Part shown: positions 24,331 through 32,749 of the stretch, piece after piece | Layout of the letters: each line of letters opens with the position of its first letter | Position numbering within the stretch: the stretch's first letter is position 1 | From: Balneola sp. | GTDB lineage: Bacteria > Bacteroidota > Rhodothermia > Balneolales > Balneolaceae | DNA: 64,000 nt | NCBI GenBank assembly: GCA_002694685.1 | Contig: NZMW01000010.1 | Location: 62,001 to 126,000, forward strand | Reading direction: 5' to 3' | Translations under genes and position numbers: made by a program | The notes under the pieces: model-generated | Databases searched by the model: none | What the model saw: only the letters and a program-made list of their open reading frames with translations | What the model was told of the DNA's origin: nothing

Positions 24331-24921
24331 ATGAACTCTGAAGAAAAAAAACTTATTTCAAGACGGGAAGCTCTTAAAAAAGCTGCTCTGGCTTTTGGAG
24401 GAATACTTTCAACTCCGGCAGCATTAACGCTTCTTGCAAACTGTAGTGGCCCCCGAACTTCAACCAACCGTTTTACAGATGCTCAACGCGCCACAGTTGA
24501 AACTGTTGGAGATATTATTATCCCAGATACTGACACCGCTGGAGCTACTAAATCAGGAGCTGTTCGAATCTTTGAAGATGTGCTTTTTGATGTGCTTGAA
24601 AAAGATCGCTCAGAACAATTCTTAACGGCCCTTGGTGAATTTGAAGAACAAGCGAAATCTGACCTTGGAGTATCATTTATTTCAGCAAGCGCTGAGCAGC
24701 AGAAAAACTATATTCAGAAAATACACGACGAAGTATTTGGTGGAAATATCGACTGGGATGCTCCTAGGCCCTTTATTTGGGAAATGAAGCAAGCGATGCT
24801 AAATAGCTATTTTGCAACCGAAGTCGGCATGACTCAGGTGATGCAATATCAGATGGTGCCCGGTTATTTTAATGGCTGTATGCCTTTTGATGAAGCCGGA
24901 GGGAAAGTCTGGGCGGGTTAA
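24331..24921 (+). CDS. Gluconate 2-dehydrogenase subunit 3 family protein (Tat carrier subunit)
   Basis: A 196-residue protein with a classic Tat signal ('ISRREALKKAALAFGG') followed by the subunit-3 domain ('FTDAQRATVETVGDIIIPDTDTAGA', 'FEDVLFDVLEKD', 'AEQQKNYIQKIHDEV', 'MVPGYFNGCMPFD'). In the FAD glucose dehydrogenase and LacA/LacC-type glycoside dehydrogenases the equivalent small subunit drags the cofactor-loaded GMC subunit through the Tat pore. It begins 2 bases after the GMC stop, so the two are co-expressed. No cytochrome gene lies next to them, so the electron acceptor is unknown. Confidence 0.88.
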   Translation: MNSEEKKLISRREALKKAALAFGGILSTPAALTLLANCSGPRTSTNRFTDAQRATVETVGDIIIPDTDTAGATKSGAVRIFEDVLFDVLEKDRSEQFLTALGEFEEQAKSDLGVSFISASAEQQKNYIQKIHDEVFGGNIDWDAPRPFIWEMKQAMLNSYFATEVGMTQVMQYQMVPGYFNGCMPFDEAGGKVWAG

Positions 24922-24931
24922 AACTTAGCGT

Positions 24932-25690
24932 TTACAACCAATCCACTATTTCTTCTTTTTTCTCCACCTCTACATACTTTTCAAATATTTCGTGGAGGCT
25001 GGAGTCTTTTTGTAGCTCTTTCCGGCTTACCGAATCAAGATAGGCTTTGATTGATCCTTTATGTAGAATGGCGATGTCATCGCATAGGTTTTCGACAACT
25101 TCCAGAATATGGCTGGTCACAATGATGGTGACGCCCTTCGCCTTAAGCTTCCTGATTACGGTTTTCATCCGTTCGATAGAAATAACATCTACCGCTTCAA
25201 AGGGTTCATCAAGCAGAAGTAATTTTGGTTCAACCAAAACAGACGTGACAAAAGCCAGCTTCTTACGGCTTCCAGACGACAGCTTATTCACTTTAATTTT
25301 GGCAAAGTCTTTAATATCAAAATAGTCCATCAGGGAGTAGGCCTTCTCTATCAATCCCTCCTTATTTACCTCATAGATTTCGCAAACATACTCGATGAAC
25401 TCCACACTGCTGAATTGCTCAAACAGTAACGGCGGCTGTAATACTGCTGCCGTTATTTTTTTTATCTCGAGTTCGTTTTTAGGCACGAGCTTCATTCCGT
25501 GGATTGAAATCTCGCCTCCTTCAAAACTAAGCAGGCCCGTCAGGATGCCGATTAGTGTACTCTTTCCCGCACCATTGGGACCGATCAACCCAAACACTGT
25601 TCCCTTGGGAATATCCAGGTTAAGGCTTTTGAGCACCGGCGTTTCTTCGTAGCTCTTATCCAGATTTTTTATTTCTACAGCTCGCTCCAT
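24932..25690 (-). CDS. ABC transporter ATP-binding protein
   Basis: A 252-residue ATPase with Walker A 'GPNGAGKST' (~40), Q-loop region 'AVLQPPLLFEQ', signature 'LSSGSRKKLAF' (in place of LSGGQ), Walker B 'LLLLDEPFEAVD' and H-loop 'VTSHILEV'. It is the single-domain form paired with separate permeases (ABC-2-like), likely an export or lipid/osmolyte system. It starts inside the 3' end of the permease gene (16-base overlap) and is probably co-translated. Confidence 0.9.
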   Translation of the reverse strand: MERAVEIKNLDKSYEETPVLKSLNLDIPKGTVFGLIGPNGAGKSTLIGILTGLLSFEGGEISIHGMKLVPKNELEIKKITAAVLQPPLLFEQFSSVEFIEYVCEIYEVNKEGLIEKAYSLMDYFDIKDFAKIKVNKLSSGSRKKLAFVTSVLVEPKLLLLDEPFEAVDVISIERMKTVIRKLKAKGVTIIVTSHILEVVENLCDDIAILHKGSIKAYLDSVSRKELQKDSSLHEIFEKYVEVEKKEEIVDWL

Positions 25691-27225
25691 AATCTCATCA
25701 ACACTCGATTTTTAAACAGGTTAACTAATACATCCATATGTCGCCACAAATATATTGCCATAATCACAATTACTGTACTCATAATGGTCAGCCGATACCA
25801 CTCCAACCCATTCAAAGGGACAAATACAAGGTAGCCCATCGAAAATATCAGAAATGAAATAGCGAAGGTTACCTTCTGCGGGATAATAGGATGTTTATAA
25901 CTAAAGGATGAATACGTCGCTTTTTGATACTGGAAGTAAGAGCTCCACACAAAAAGCAGCATAAACATTAAAAAGAAAAACGTGTTCGCTACAAAGATCT
26001 GTATCGGTGAGCCAATTTCAGGGATTACCAGCAGTTCAAATACTGTAATCAGATAAAAGACTAAAAGTGGCAATAGAACAACTCCCAGAAAGCGCTCTTT
26101 AAGCTGCTTTTCTAGATTAATAGGAAATTGGAGATGCAATAGAAATTCCCGGTTTTCATATCCATACATATTCGCCATACCCATAGCCAGTAGCGCAACA
26201 GGAATACCAGCCAGGATGGTAGGAATCAGGATGGTTTTAGCCATTTCAAACTCTACATTAAGAAGCAGCGGGACATACACAATAGGAATTACTGTAAGAG
26301 TCAATACTTGAAGCCTGTTGTATGGGTGCTTCATTACGTAGAAATAATACTTTCCTGCATTCCGCCCCATCACCTTTCTTAAAAATACCCATAGCTTACT
26401 GCTTTCCTCTTCGGCCTTCTTTAATCCAGGGTTTAACAGGCCTTCTTTAGTTTTGTTGAAGTGATCAATCACAGTCAACCCAATCAATATTACCGCAAAA
26501 AAGAAAATGATAGATGCATTCAGCCAGCCATAATCTTTTGTGACCGTTTGTATAAGCATTCCACCGGGTAGCCAGGAAAGAAACGCATTTACGGTTTCAA
26601 CCTGTGGAATAAGTTCAGCAAAGATGCGACGGGAATTTGAAGCGAATAGCGATACTAATTGAAACAATCCAAAAACCAAAAATAGAAATCCAACCACTAC
26701 AGCTATAAATCGTTTTTCAACAACTCGAATAAACCGATGCTTTATGGAGTAAATGAGTACGTAATTTAATGCAACCGCCGCAATGGCCACAAAAGCCTGA
26801 TACACTGAGCGTACCTGAATCAGCAAGAAAACTAACCAGGTTAAGTTGTAGATGATATTAACCGGATGGCAAAACCCAATGATGGTCAGGTATTTAGCTA
26901 ATCGTTTTAATGGGAAACCAAAGCCCAGAAGCTTCCGGTTTTCTTCAATATTCATTAACCGCATATTGGTGAATGAGAAGTGCATAATCCAATACGCATT
27001 TCCAAACACGAGCAGTATGAAGGTGTAAATATCCGGCGTAAGCCAAGGGAGCTGCATTTGCATCCATGGGTCACTATCCATCAGCACGACTACTAATGCA
27101 GTACCTGCCAGATTCACCAGCATGATCCCCAAAAACATGATATAACCGATTGTCAGCAGCAGCTGAAATCGATTCAGGTTGGAGATGAAGATCCTCCAGT
27201 TTAATGTGAGTAGCCGGTAGAACAA
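25675..27225 (-). CDS. Multi-spanning membrane protein, probable ABC permease
   Basis: A 516-residue integral membrane protein with roughly ten to twelve hydrophobic helices in two blocks (residues ~20-300 and ~320-500) joined by a short charged linker ('KTKEGLLNPGLKKAEEESSK'). No named permease motif is obvious, but it overlaps the ABC ATPase gene downstream by 16 bases, the usual sign of a partner. Substrate and direction are unknown; polytopic proteins with this arrangement are often ABC-2-like exporters. Confidence 0.65.
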   Translation of the reverse strand: MFYRLLTLNWRIFISNLNRFQLLLTIGYIMFLGIMLVNLAGTALVVVLMDSDPWMQMQLPWLTPDIYTFILLVFGNAYWIMHFSFTNMRLMNIEENRKLLGFGFPLKRLAKYLTIIGFCHPVNIIYNLTWLVFLLIQVRSVYQAFVAIAAVALNYVLIYSIKHRFIRVVEKRFIAVVVGFLFLVFGLFQLVSLFASNSRRIFAELIPQVETVNAFLSWLPGGMLIQTVTKDYGWLNASIIFFFAVILIGLTVIDHFNKTKEGLLNPGLKKAEEESSKLWVFLRKVMGRNAGKYYFYVMKHPYNRLQVLTLTVIPIVYVPLLLNVEFEMAKTILIPTILAGIPVALLAMGMANMYGYENREFLLHLQFPINLEKQLKERFLGVVLLPLLVFYLITVFELLVIPEIGSPIQIFVANTFFFLMFMLLFVWSSYFQYQKATYSSFSYKHPIIPQKVTFAISFLIFSMGYLVFVPLNGLEWYRLTIMSTVIVIMAIYLWRHMDVLVNLFKNRVLMRLWSEL

Positions 27226-27337
27226 GGGTTGATTTTATTCGGGTGAAATATGGATGCCCATTATAAAGGTATCGTCCTGATTTTACTATTTGAAAGTTTT
27301 AAACATATAAAGCTGTCTTAAAAAGAGATGTTCTGAA

Positions 27338-30154
27338 CTATGCTCCTTCCAAATAATCTTTTAAAAACTTACCGGTATAACTGCCCTCTTGTTCCATGAT
27401 ATCTTCCGGAGTTCCCTCAGCCACAATTTGACCTCCCCCAAATCCACCTTCTGGACCAATATCTATTACCCAGTCCGCACATTTAATAATATCGAGATTG
27501 TGCTCAATAATAATAACAGAGTGCCCCAGCTGAACGAGTTCATTGAAAGAATCCAGTAGCTTCGCTACATCTTCAAAGTGAAGGCCTGTTGTTGGCTCAT
27601 CAAAGAAATAGAGCGTGTGATCAGTTGATGTCTTTGACAAGAACTTTGCCAGTTTTACTCGCTGAGCCTCTCCACCTGAAAGCGTGGTAGCACTTTGACC
27701 GAGTTGCAGATACCCAAGCCCGACATCTTCCAGTGGCTGCAGCTTATTGATGATGGTATTCTCATCCACAAAAAACTCGATAGCCTCAGAAACCGGCATC
27801 TCTAACACATTGTGAATATTTTTTCCGCGATACTTAACGTTGAGTACGTCTTTGCGGAACCGGGTTCCATTACAAACTTCACAGGTGAGTTCAATGTCAG
27901 CCATAAACTGCATTTCAATTCGCTGAACTCCTTCTCCCTGGCAGTTTTCACACCTACCGCCGGGTACGTTAAATGAAAAGTGCCCCGGAGTATATCCCAT
28001 GATTTTTGCCTGCTTGGTATTTGAAAACAGATCCCGAATACCGTCAAAAGCTTTGGTGTAGGTCGCAGGGTTTGAGCGGGAAGAGCGACCGATCGGACTT
28101 TGATCCACCATTTCAACCCCATGAACAGCCGCCATTCCAGACAGATCAGAAAAACGGCCTACTTTATCATTGTAAGAGCCAATATGTTTTTGAATGCCCG
28201 CATATAAAGTATCATGCACAAGCGTTGATTTACCGGAGCCGGATACTCCCGTAACCACGGTCATCATTCCTAAAGGGAAGTCCACATCTACCATTTTCAA
28301 GTTATGTTCCGAAGCGCCTTCCAGTGAAATTACTTTACCGCTCCCTTTCCTTCTTTTTTTAGGAACCGGGATTTCTTTTCGCCCACTCAGGAATTTTCCG
28401 GTCAGCGTATCGGCTTTCAGCAGTTTTTCTACCGGCCCCTGGAAAACAACTTCACCACCATGGGTTCCAGCAAAAGGACCGATGTCGATTATATTATCTG
28501 CAGCCTTGATCATTTCCGGATCATGTTCTACAACTAACACAGTGTTTCCAATATCGCGTAGTGATTCCAGAATTTTTATCAGACGATCATTATCTCTGGG
28601 ATGAAGGCCTATCGTGGGCTCATCGAGTACATACAGACTTCCAATTAGTGAACTCCCGAGAGCATTCGCCAAGCTGATTCGCTGGGATTCTCCCCCGCTC
28701 AACGTATTTGCAAGCCGATCTAAGGTGAGGTAATCAAGGCCAACTTCATCCAGATATTTCAGGCGCTTCCTGATTTCATACAAAATTTGTCCTGCCACGC
28801 CCTCTTCAAACTCGGTAAGCTCGAGGTCTTCAAAATACTTCCGGGCATGACCTATAGTTAACTCAGAAACTTCGCCAACATGCAGGTCTCCAACTTTAAC
28901 ATACAGGGCATCTTTTCTCACCCGGTAGCCCTCGCATTCCGGGCAGCGACTATATCCACGATAGCGCGAATAAAGCACCCGCATATGAACTTTATAAGAC
29001 TGATTCTTAATCTGATCGAAAAACTTCCAAATACCAATATATTCATCCTTCCCTTTCCAGATTACATCCTTCACTTCTTTTGGGAGGTCGGCGTAGGCCG
29101 TATCGATGGAATACTTTTCGCGGGCACAAACTTTAATCAGGTCACGCAAGTGCATGCTGAACTTCTGGGAATCAAACGGGGCAATCGTACCGTTCCGTAT
29201 TGTTTTTTGGTACTCCGGAATAACAAGATCTTCATCAATCCCTGACACCTTACCGATCCCTTCGCAATTATCGCAAGCTCCAAATGGATTGTTGAACGAA
29301 AACATTTGAGGTGTAGGCTCTGTGAATTCAATCCCGTCCATCTCGAACCGTTCGCTGAACGAAAGCTCTTCTCCATCCTTCATTTTAATGGAACAGCGTC
29401 CCTGTCCTTCCTGAAAAGCTGTCTCCAATGAATCTGCAATTCGGGTTCGGGTGCTCTCATCATCTTTTAAAACCAGCCGGTCAATAAGCACGCGATGCTT
29501 ATCGGCTTTGAATTTTTTGATGTTGACCTCATCTGTGGTAAGGTCAATCATGCTTTCGTCATCAACCTTTAAGAGTCTTGTCAGTCCTTTTTCCTTCAGA
29601 ACTTTTAGCTCTTCATCCAGCTTCTTTTTATCGTGCTTTGGGATGGGATGTACTACATAGAACCTTTCCCCTTCTTTCTGACTTTCGAATAGCTTTTTGA
29701 TGGCTGTTCTCGGAGAGTCCTTTTTTACTCGCTCGCCGGAAACGGGCGAAATAGTTTTTCCTATTCGGGCAAACAGTAACCGGACATAATCATAAATCTC
29801 GGTAGTGGTACCAACGGTAGATCTTGGATTGGATGAAGTTGTTTTCTGCTGAATGGCCATGGCAGGTGAAATTCCCTGCATGAAATCGACATCCGGCTTA
29901 TCCATACGCTCTAAAAACTGCCGGGCATAACTAGACAGACTTTCTACGTAGCGCCGCTGACCTTCTGCATAAATAGTGTCAAAGGCGAGGCTGGATTTTC
30001 CTGAACCGGACACTCCGGTAACAACGGTAAGCTTGTTGCGTGGAATCTCTACATCAATCTCTTTGAGATTATGAGTTCTGGCCCCCTTTATAATTATCGG
30101 GCGTTCTTCTTCCTGTTCCTTCGCTTCTTTTGTTGCCGTTTTTGTCGTGGACAT
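27338..30154 (-). CDS. uvrA: Excinuclease ABC subunit A
   Basis: Damage-recognition ATPase of nucleotide excision repair. The 938-residue product has two ABC modules with Walker A '[14 protein letters not shown]' and '[14 protein letters not shown]', signature '[13 protein letters not shown]' and '[13 protein letters not shown]', and four-Cys zinc modules: 'CDNC' with 'CPEC' in the first half and 'CENC' with 'CEVC' in the second. The frame opens four codons earlier at a TTG, but the ATG at 30154 ('MSTTK') is preferred. uvrB lies 21 kb away, so the two are not linked. Confidence 0.96.
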   Translation of the reverse strand: MSTTKTATKEAKEQEEERPIIIKGARTHNLKEIDVEIPRNKLTVVTGVSGSGKSSLAFDTIYAEGQRRYVESLSSYARQFLERMDKPDVDFMQGISPAMAIQQKTTSSNPRSTVGTTTEIYDYVRLLFARIGKTISPVSGERVKKDSPRTAIKKLFESQKEGERFYVVHPIPKHDKKKLDEELKVLKEKGLTRLLKVDDESMIDLTTDEVNIKKFKADKHRVLIDRLVLKDDESTRTRIADSLETAFQEGQGRCSIKMKDGEELSFSERFEMDGIEFTEPTPQMFSFNNPFGACDNCEGIGKVSGIDEDLVIPEYQKTIRNGTIAPFDSQKFSMHLRDLIKVCAREKYSIDTAYADLPKEVKDVIWKGKDEYIGIWKFFDQIKNQSYKVHMRVLYSRYRGYSRCPECEGYRVRKDALYVKVGDLHVGEVSELTIGHARKYFEDLELTEFEEGVAGQILYEIRKRLKYLDEVGLDYLTLDRLANTLSGGESQRISLANALGSSLIGSLYVLDEPTIGLHPRDNDRLIKILESLRDIGNTVLVVEHDPEMIKAADNIIDIGPFAGTHGGEVVFQGPVEKLLKADTLTGKFLSGRKEIPVPKKRRKGSGKVISLEGASEHNLKMVDVDFPLGMMTVVTGVSGSGKSTLVHDTLYAGIQKHIGSYNDKVGRFSDLSGMAAVHGVEMVDQSPIGRSSRSNPATYTKAFDGIRDLFSNTKQAKIMGYTPGHFSFNVPGGRCENCQGEGVQRIEMQFMADIELTCEVCNGTRFRKDVLNVKYRGKNIHNVLEMPVSEAIEFFVDENTIINKLQPLEDVGLGYLQLGQSATTLSGGEAQRVKLAKFLSKTSTDHTLYFFDEPTTGLHFEDVAKLLDSFNELVQLGHSVIIIEHNLDIIKCADWVIDIGPEGGFGGGQIVAEGTPEDIMEQEGSYTGKFLKDYLEGA

Positions 30155-30199
30155 ATTTGCTATCAATCCTGAATTTTATCGAACCCTGAATATACACAT

Positions 30200-30220
30200 T
30201 TGTTGGCAGTGTGCCGACAA
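30200..30220. promoter_or_regulatory. Inverted repeat upstream of uvrA
   Basis: TTGTTGGCA/TGCCGACAA, 8 of 9 pairs with a 3-base loop, 46 bases before the uvrA start. It has the size and placement of a repressor operator, possibly LexA-like, but no lexA gene or second site is present in the window to test that. Confidence 0.35.
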
Positions 30221-30231
30221 CATCACCAAAC

Positions 30232-30262
30232 AAAAAAAGCGAGAGATTCTATCCCTCGCTTT
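30232..30262 (-). terminator. Rho-independent terminator of the DUF4097 gene
   Basis: AAAGCGAG/CTCGCTTT stem with a short loop and, on the minus strand, a T run (A run 30232-30238) after the hairpin. It lies 30 bases beyond the DUF4097 stop, in the space between that gene and uvrA. Confidence 0.8.
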
Positions 30263-30291
30263 CTAAACTAATCTGAGTTTTGAAGTGCCCT

Positions 30292-31239
30292 TTACAAATA
30301 TTCTACCCTCACCGATCCGCCACTTGTTTTAGCTTCAATAAGGGTTCCTCCTCCATTCATAACGCCGCTAATTTCATCCTTTTCAGCCTGCCCGCTAAAG
30401 TTGTTCAGTTTCACATATACCCTGTTTCCATCTAAATCTAAATTGTAGCCGTTCTCTTCAGGTACAGTTACGGTTATGCTTCCACCGCTCGTTCTCAGCT
30501 CGATATATTCAGCCGGTGCTAACACCTCCGCAGTTATAGAGCCGCCGCTGGTGCGTGCATCAATATTTCCTTGCATGCCTTTCAGGCGAATACTTCCGCC
30601 GCTCGTCCGGGCATCAAGATTGCCAACTAAGGTCTCAGCACGAATGGTGCCACCACTGGTGTTCGCCTCAACGTTTCCTTGTATTTCCGTCATATTGATA
30701 CTGCCGCCAGAGGTTTTGAGTACCATTTCACCTCTAATTCCCTCTGTTGTAATACTTCCCCCGCTTGTTCTGAGCTCTTGCGTGCCATCCATATTTTTAG
30801 CGGTTAAACTGCCGCCACTTGTTCTAAGTCGTGTTCTGGTTTCCCTGGGTGTATAAACGACAAAAGATATGGAGTAGCTACTATTCCAGTTCCATCCCCT
30901 TTTATTTTTACGGTCTACTATCGCCCTTATGGTATTACCATCTTTGGAGATGTCAATTTCATAATCATCCAGATCTGCTTCACCTTTTTCAACATAATCT
31001 CCTTTTTTGCGGACATACATTTCAACAACAACTTCATCCTGATTGGAGCCAATTACTGAAATGCTTCCACCTGACGTTTCAACCTGAAGGTTAACATCGC
31101 CGGAAACATTAAAATTGTTAATCAAGTAAGCGTCGCTGCTCGACTGTGCATACACGTGTAAACCGGTTGACAAAAGAAAAGCAGCCATCAATAAAGCTGC
31201 CCGCCCGGTTTTATTTAAATATTTAATCATTGAACCCAT
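30292..31239 (-). CDS. Exported DUF4097 beta-solenoid protein
   Basis: From ATG 31239 the protein has 315 residues with a signal peptide (ending near 'HVYAQ') and a repeated beta-solenoid: nine 'TSGGS/T' motifs recur every ~17-20 residues, e.g. 'RTSGGSITTE', 'KTSGGSINMT', 'RTSGGSIRLK', 'RTSGGSITVT'. The family (putative auto-adhesin) is often near ECF sigma/anti-sigma or envelope stress genes, but function is unproven. The frame extends 9 codons upstream to GTG codons; ATG 31239 with a GGAGAA site is better, and ATG 31230 is also possible. A terminator follows. Confidence 0.85.
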   Translation of the reverse strand: MGSMIKYLNKTGRAALLMAAFLLSTGLHVYAQSSSDAYLINNFNVSGDVNLQVETSGGSISVIGSNQDEVVVEMYVRKKGDYVEKGEADLDDYEIDISKDGNTIRAIVDRKNKRGWNWNSSYSISFVVYTPRETRTRLRTSGGSLTAKNMDGTQELRTSGGSITTEGIRGEMVLKTSGGSINMTEIQGNVEANTSGGTIRAETLVGNLDARTSGGSIRLKGMQGNIDARTSGGSITAEVLAPAEYIELRTSGGSITVTVPEENGYNLDLDGNRVYVKLNNFSGQAEKDEISGVMNGGGTLIEAKTSGGSVRVEYL

Positions 31240-31364
31240 ATTTTCTCCATTAGTTTTTCTCACCACTCTTGTTACACGAATGATTTATAAAGTAGTTACA
31301 TTTTTACATGGTGTGGCATTGTTAACAATTGATTAAATTTGCCCGCCTAAACATCTGGAGTCTT

Positions 31365-32219
31365 ATGAAATTACCTTTCATTTTAGCGAAACGCTTTGTA
31401 GCAGGAGAATCCTTCACGGAGTCCATCCCCAAAGCAAAAGAATTAAATAAAAAAGACCTGAAGCTCACGCTCGACCTCTTGGGCGAGAATGTTGACGACC
31501 GCCAAAAAGCTTCTGATACAGCTGATGCCTACATCCGGCTTCTTGACGGAATTAAGGAGCATGGATTAATCAGCAGTATTTCCATCAAGCTAACTATGAT
31601 GGGTTTAGATATTGACCATGACTTCACCCGAGAAAATTTATTTAAACTACTCGATGTCGCTCAAAAGCATGATCAGTTTGTGCGCATTGATATGGAAGGT
31701 TCAGACAATACCCAGATTACCCTCGACATCTTTAAAGAAGCTCATGAAAAGTATGGCAGCAAGCACATCGGGACTGTAATACAGTCTATGCTATACCGAA
31801 GTAAAGATGACATTATTGAGCTGGCAGAAATGGGTGCAGACATTCGCCTGGTGAAAGGAGCTTACGGGGAGTCTTCAAAAATTGCCCTCCAGAATATGCC
31901 GGCTATCAGGGAGGCTTTTAAAGAGTCCGCTAAAGTTTTACTAGAGAAAACTGCTTTCCCGCGTTTTGGAACACACGATGACGAGCTCATAAACTGGCTT
32001 AAAGAGTATGCCGCTGAAAATAATCTTCCTAAAGACAGCTTTGAATTTCAGATGCTCTATGGTCTGCGGGAAGAAACAATGGTCGAGCTTTCTGATGAAG
32101 GTTATTCTGCCCGTGTTTATGTTCCCTTTGGCACTGACTGGTTCCCTTATTTTACCCGGCGCCTCGCTGAGCGTAAAGAAAATATATGGTTCGTTTTAAG
32201 TACCATGTTTAAGAAGTAA
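31365..32219 (+). CDS. Monofunctional proline dehydrogenase family protein
   Basis: A 284-residue TIM barrel flavoenzyme of the bacterial PRODH type, first step of proline to glutamate conversion (proline to P5C, electrons to the quinone pool). Family marks are 'ISSISIKLTMMGLD', 'FVRIDMEGSD', 'IGTVIQSMLYRS', 'DIRLVKGAYGE', 'FEFQMLYGLRE' and the substrate-binding 'YFTRRLAERKEN'. The frame starts at an upstream TTG, but ATG 31365 gives the usual short N-terminus. No P5C dehydrogenase gene is adjacent. Confidence 0.93.
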   Translation: MKLPFILAKRFVAGESFTESIPKAKELNKKDLKLTLDLLGENVDDRQKASDTADAYIRLLDGIKEHGLISSISIKLTMMGLDIDHDFTRENLFKLLDVAQKHDQFVRIDMEGSDNTQITLDIFKEAHEKYGSKHIGTVIQSMLYRSKDDIIELAEMGADIRLVKGAYGESSKIALQNMPAIREAFKESAKVLLEKTAFPRFGTHDDELINWLKEYAAENNLPKDSFEFQMLYGLREETMVELSDEGYSARVYVPFGTDWFPYFTRRLAERKENIWFVLSTMFKK

Positions 32220-32227
32220 GTTACAAA

Positions 32228-32290
32228 GTGTGAGAGTGTTAAGGTGTTTGGGTAAAGCGTAAACACCTTAACACTTCAACACCTTCACAC
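32228..32290. repeat. Long perfect inverted repeat between PRODH and DoxX genes
   Basis: AGTGTTAAGGTGTTT (32235-32249) and its perfect complement (32261-32275), 15 bp, around an 11-base loop, with outer GTGTGA/TCACAC arms (32228-32233, 32285-32290). It could terminate or stabilise transcripts from the proline dehydrogenase gene. Similar simple-sequence inverted repeats occur near 40.6 kb. Confidence 0.75.
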
Positions 32291-32306
32291 CCTAATACTT
32301 TTACCC

Positions 32307-32684
32307 ATGTCTTTCCTTTTTGACCCGGCCGTACACCGATATATTATTGGCGGGATATTTATCCTAGCGGGATTACTCCACTTTTTAAAGCCCGGAATGT
32401 ATATCGGCATTATGCCCGATTATATTCCTTACCACAAAGCGATGGTTCTGATAAGTGGCGTAGCTGAAATGCTGGGAGGGCTTGGCATCATGATTTCACC
32501 CTACCGTGTATATGCTGCTGTTGGCCTCATTCTTTTGTTACTCGCCGTTTTCCCGGCTAATATCGATATGGCTTTGAAGGGATATAAAAATCACGGACTC
32601 ACCGTCTATACCTGGGTTTTATTGGGCCGTCTTCCTCTTCAATTTCTGCTGATATACTGGGTTTATTGGGCCGGCATAAAGTGA
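32307..32684 (+). CDS. DoxX-like small membrane protein
   Basis: A 125-residue protein with four hydrophobic helices (~9-27, 42-62, 67-85, 100-122) in the DoxX/DoxD-like pattern: 'GGIFILAGLLHFLKP', 'SGVAEMLGGLGIM', 'LPLQFLLIYWVYWAG'. DoxX proteins are variously linked to thiosulfate:quinone reduction or oxidative stress, but most small members have no assigned role. It sits between a repeat hairpin and the membrane peptidase gene. Confidence 0.8.
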   Translation: MSFLFDPAVHRYIIGGIFILAGLLHFLKPGMYIGIMPDYIPYHKAMVLISGVAEMLGGLGIMISPYRVYAAVGLILLLLAVFPANIDMALKGYKNHGLTVYTWVLLGRLPLQFLLIYWVYWAGIK

Positions 32685-32749
32685 TTAGTGACTAAGTAAA
32701 AGTTTTTGATACCTTACTTACATACAAAAATCACCCCTACATAATCCCG

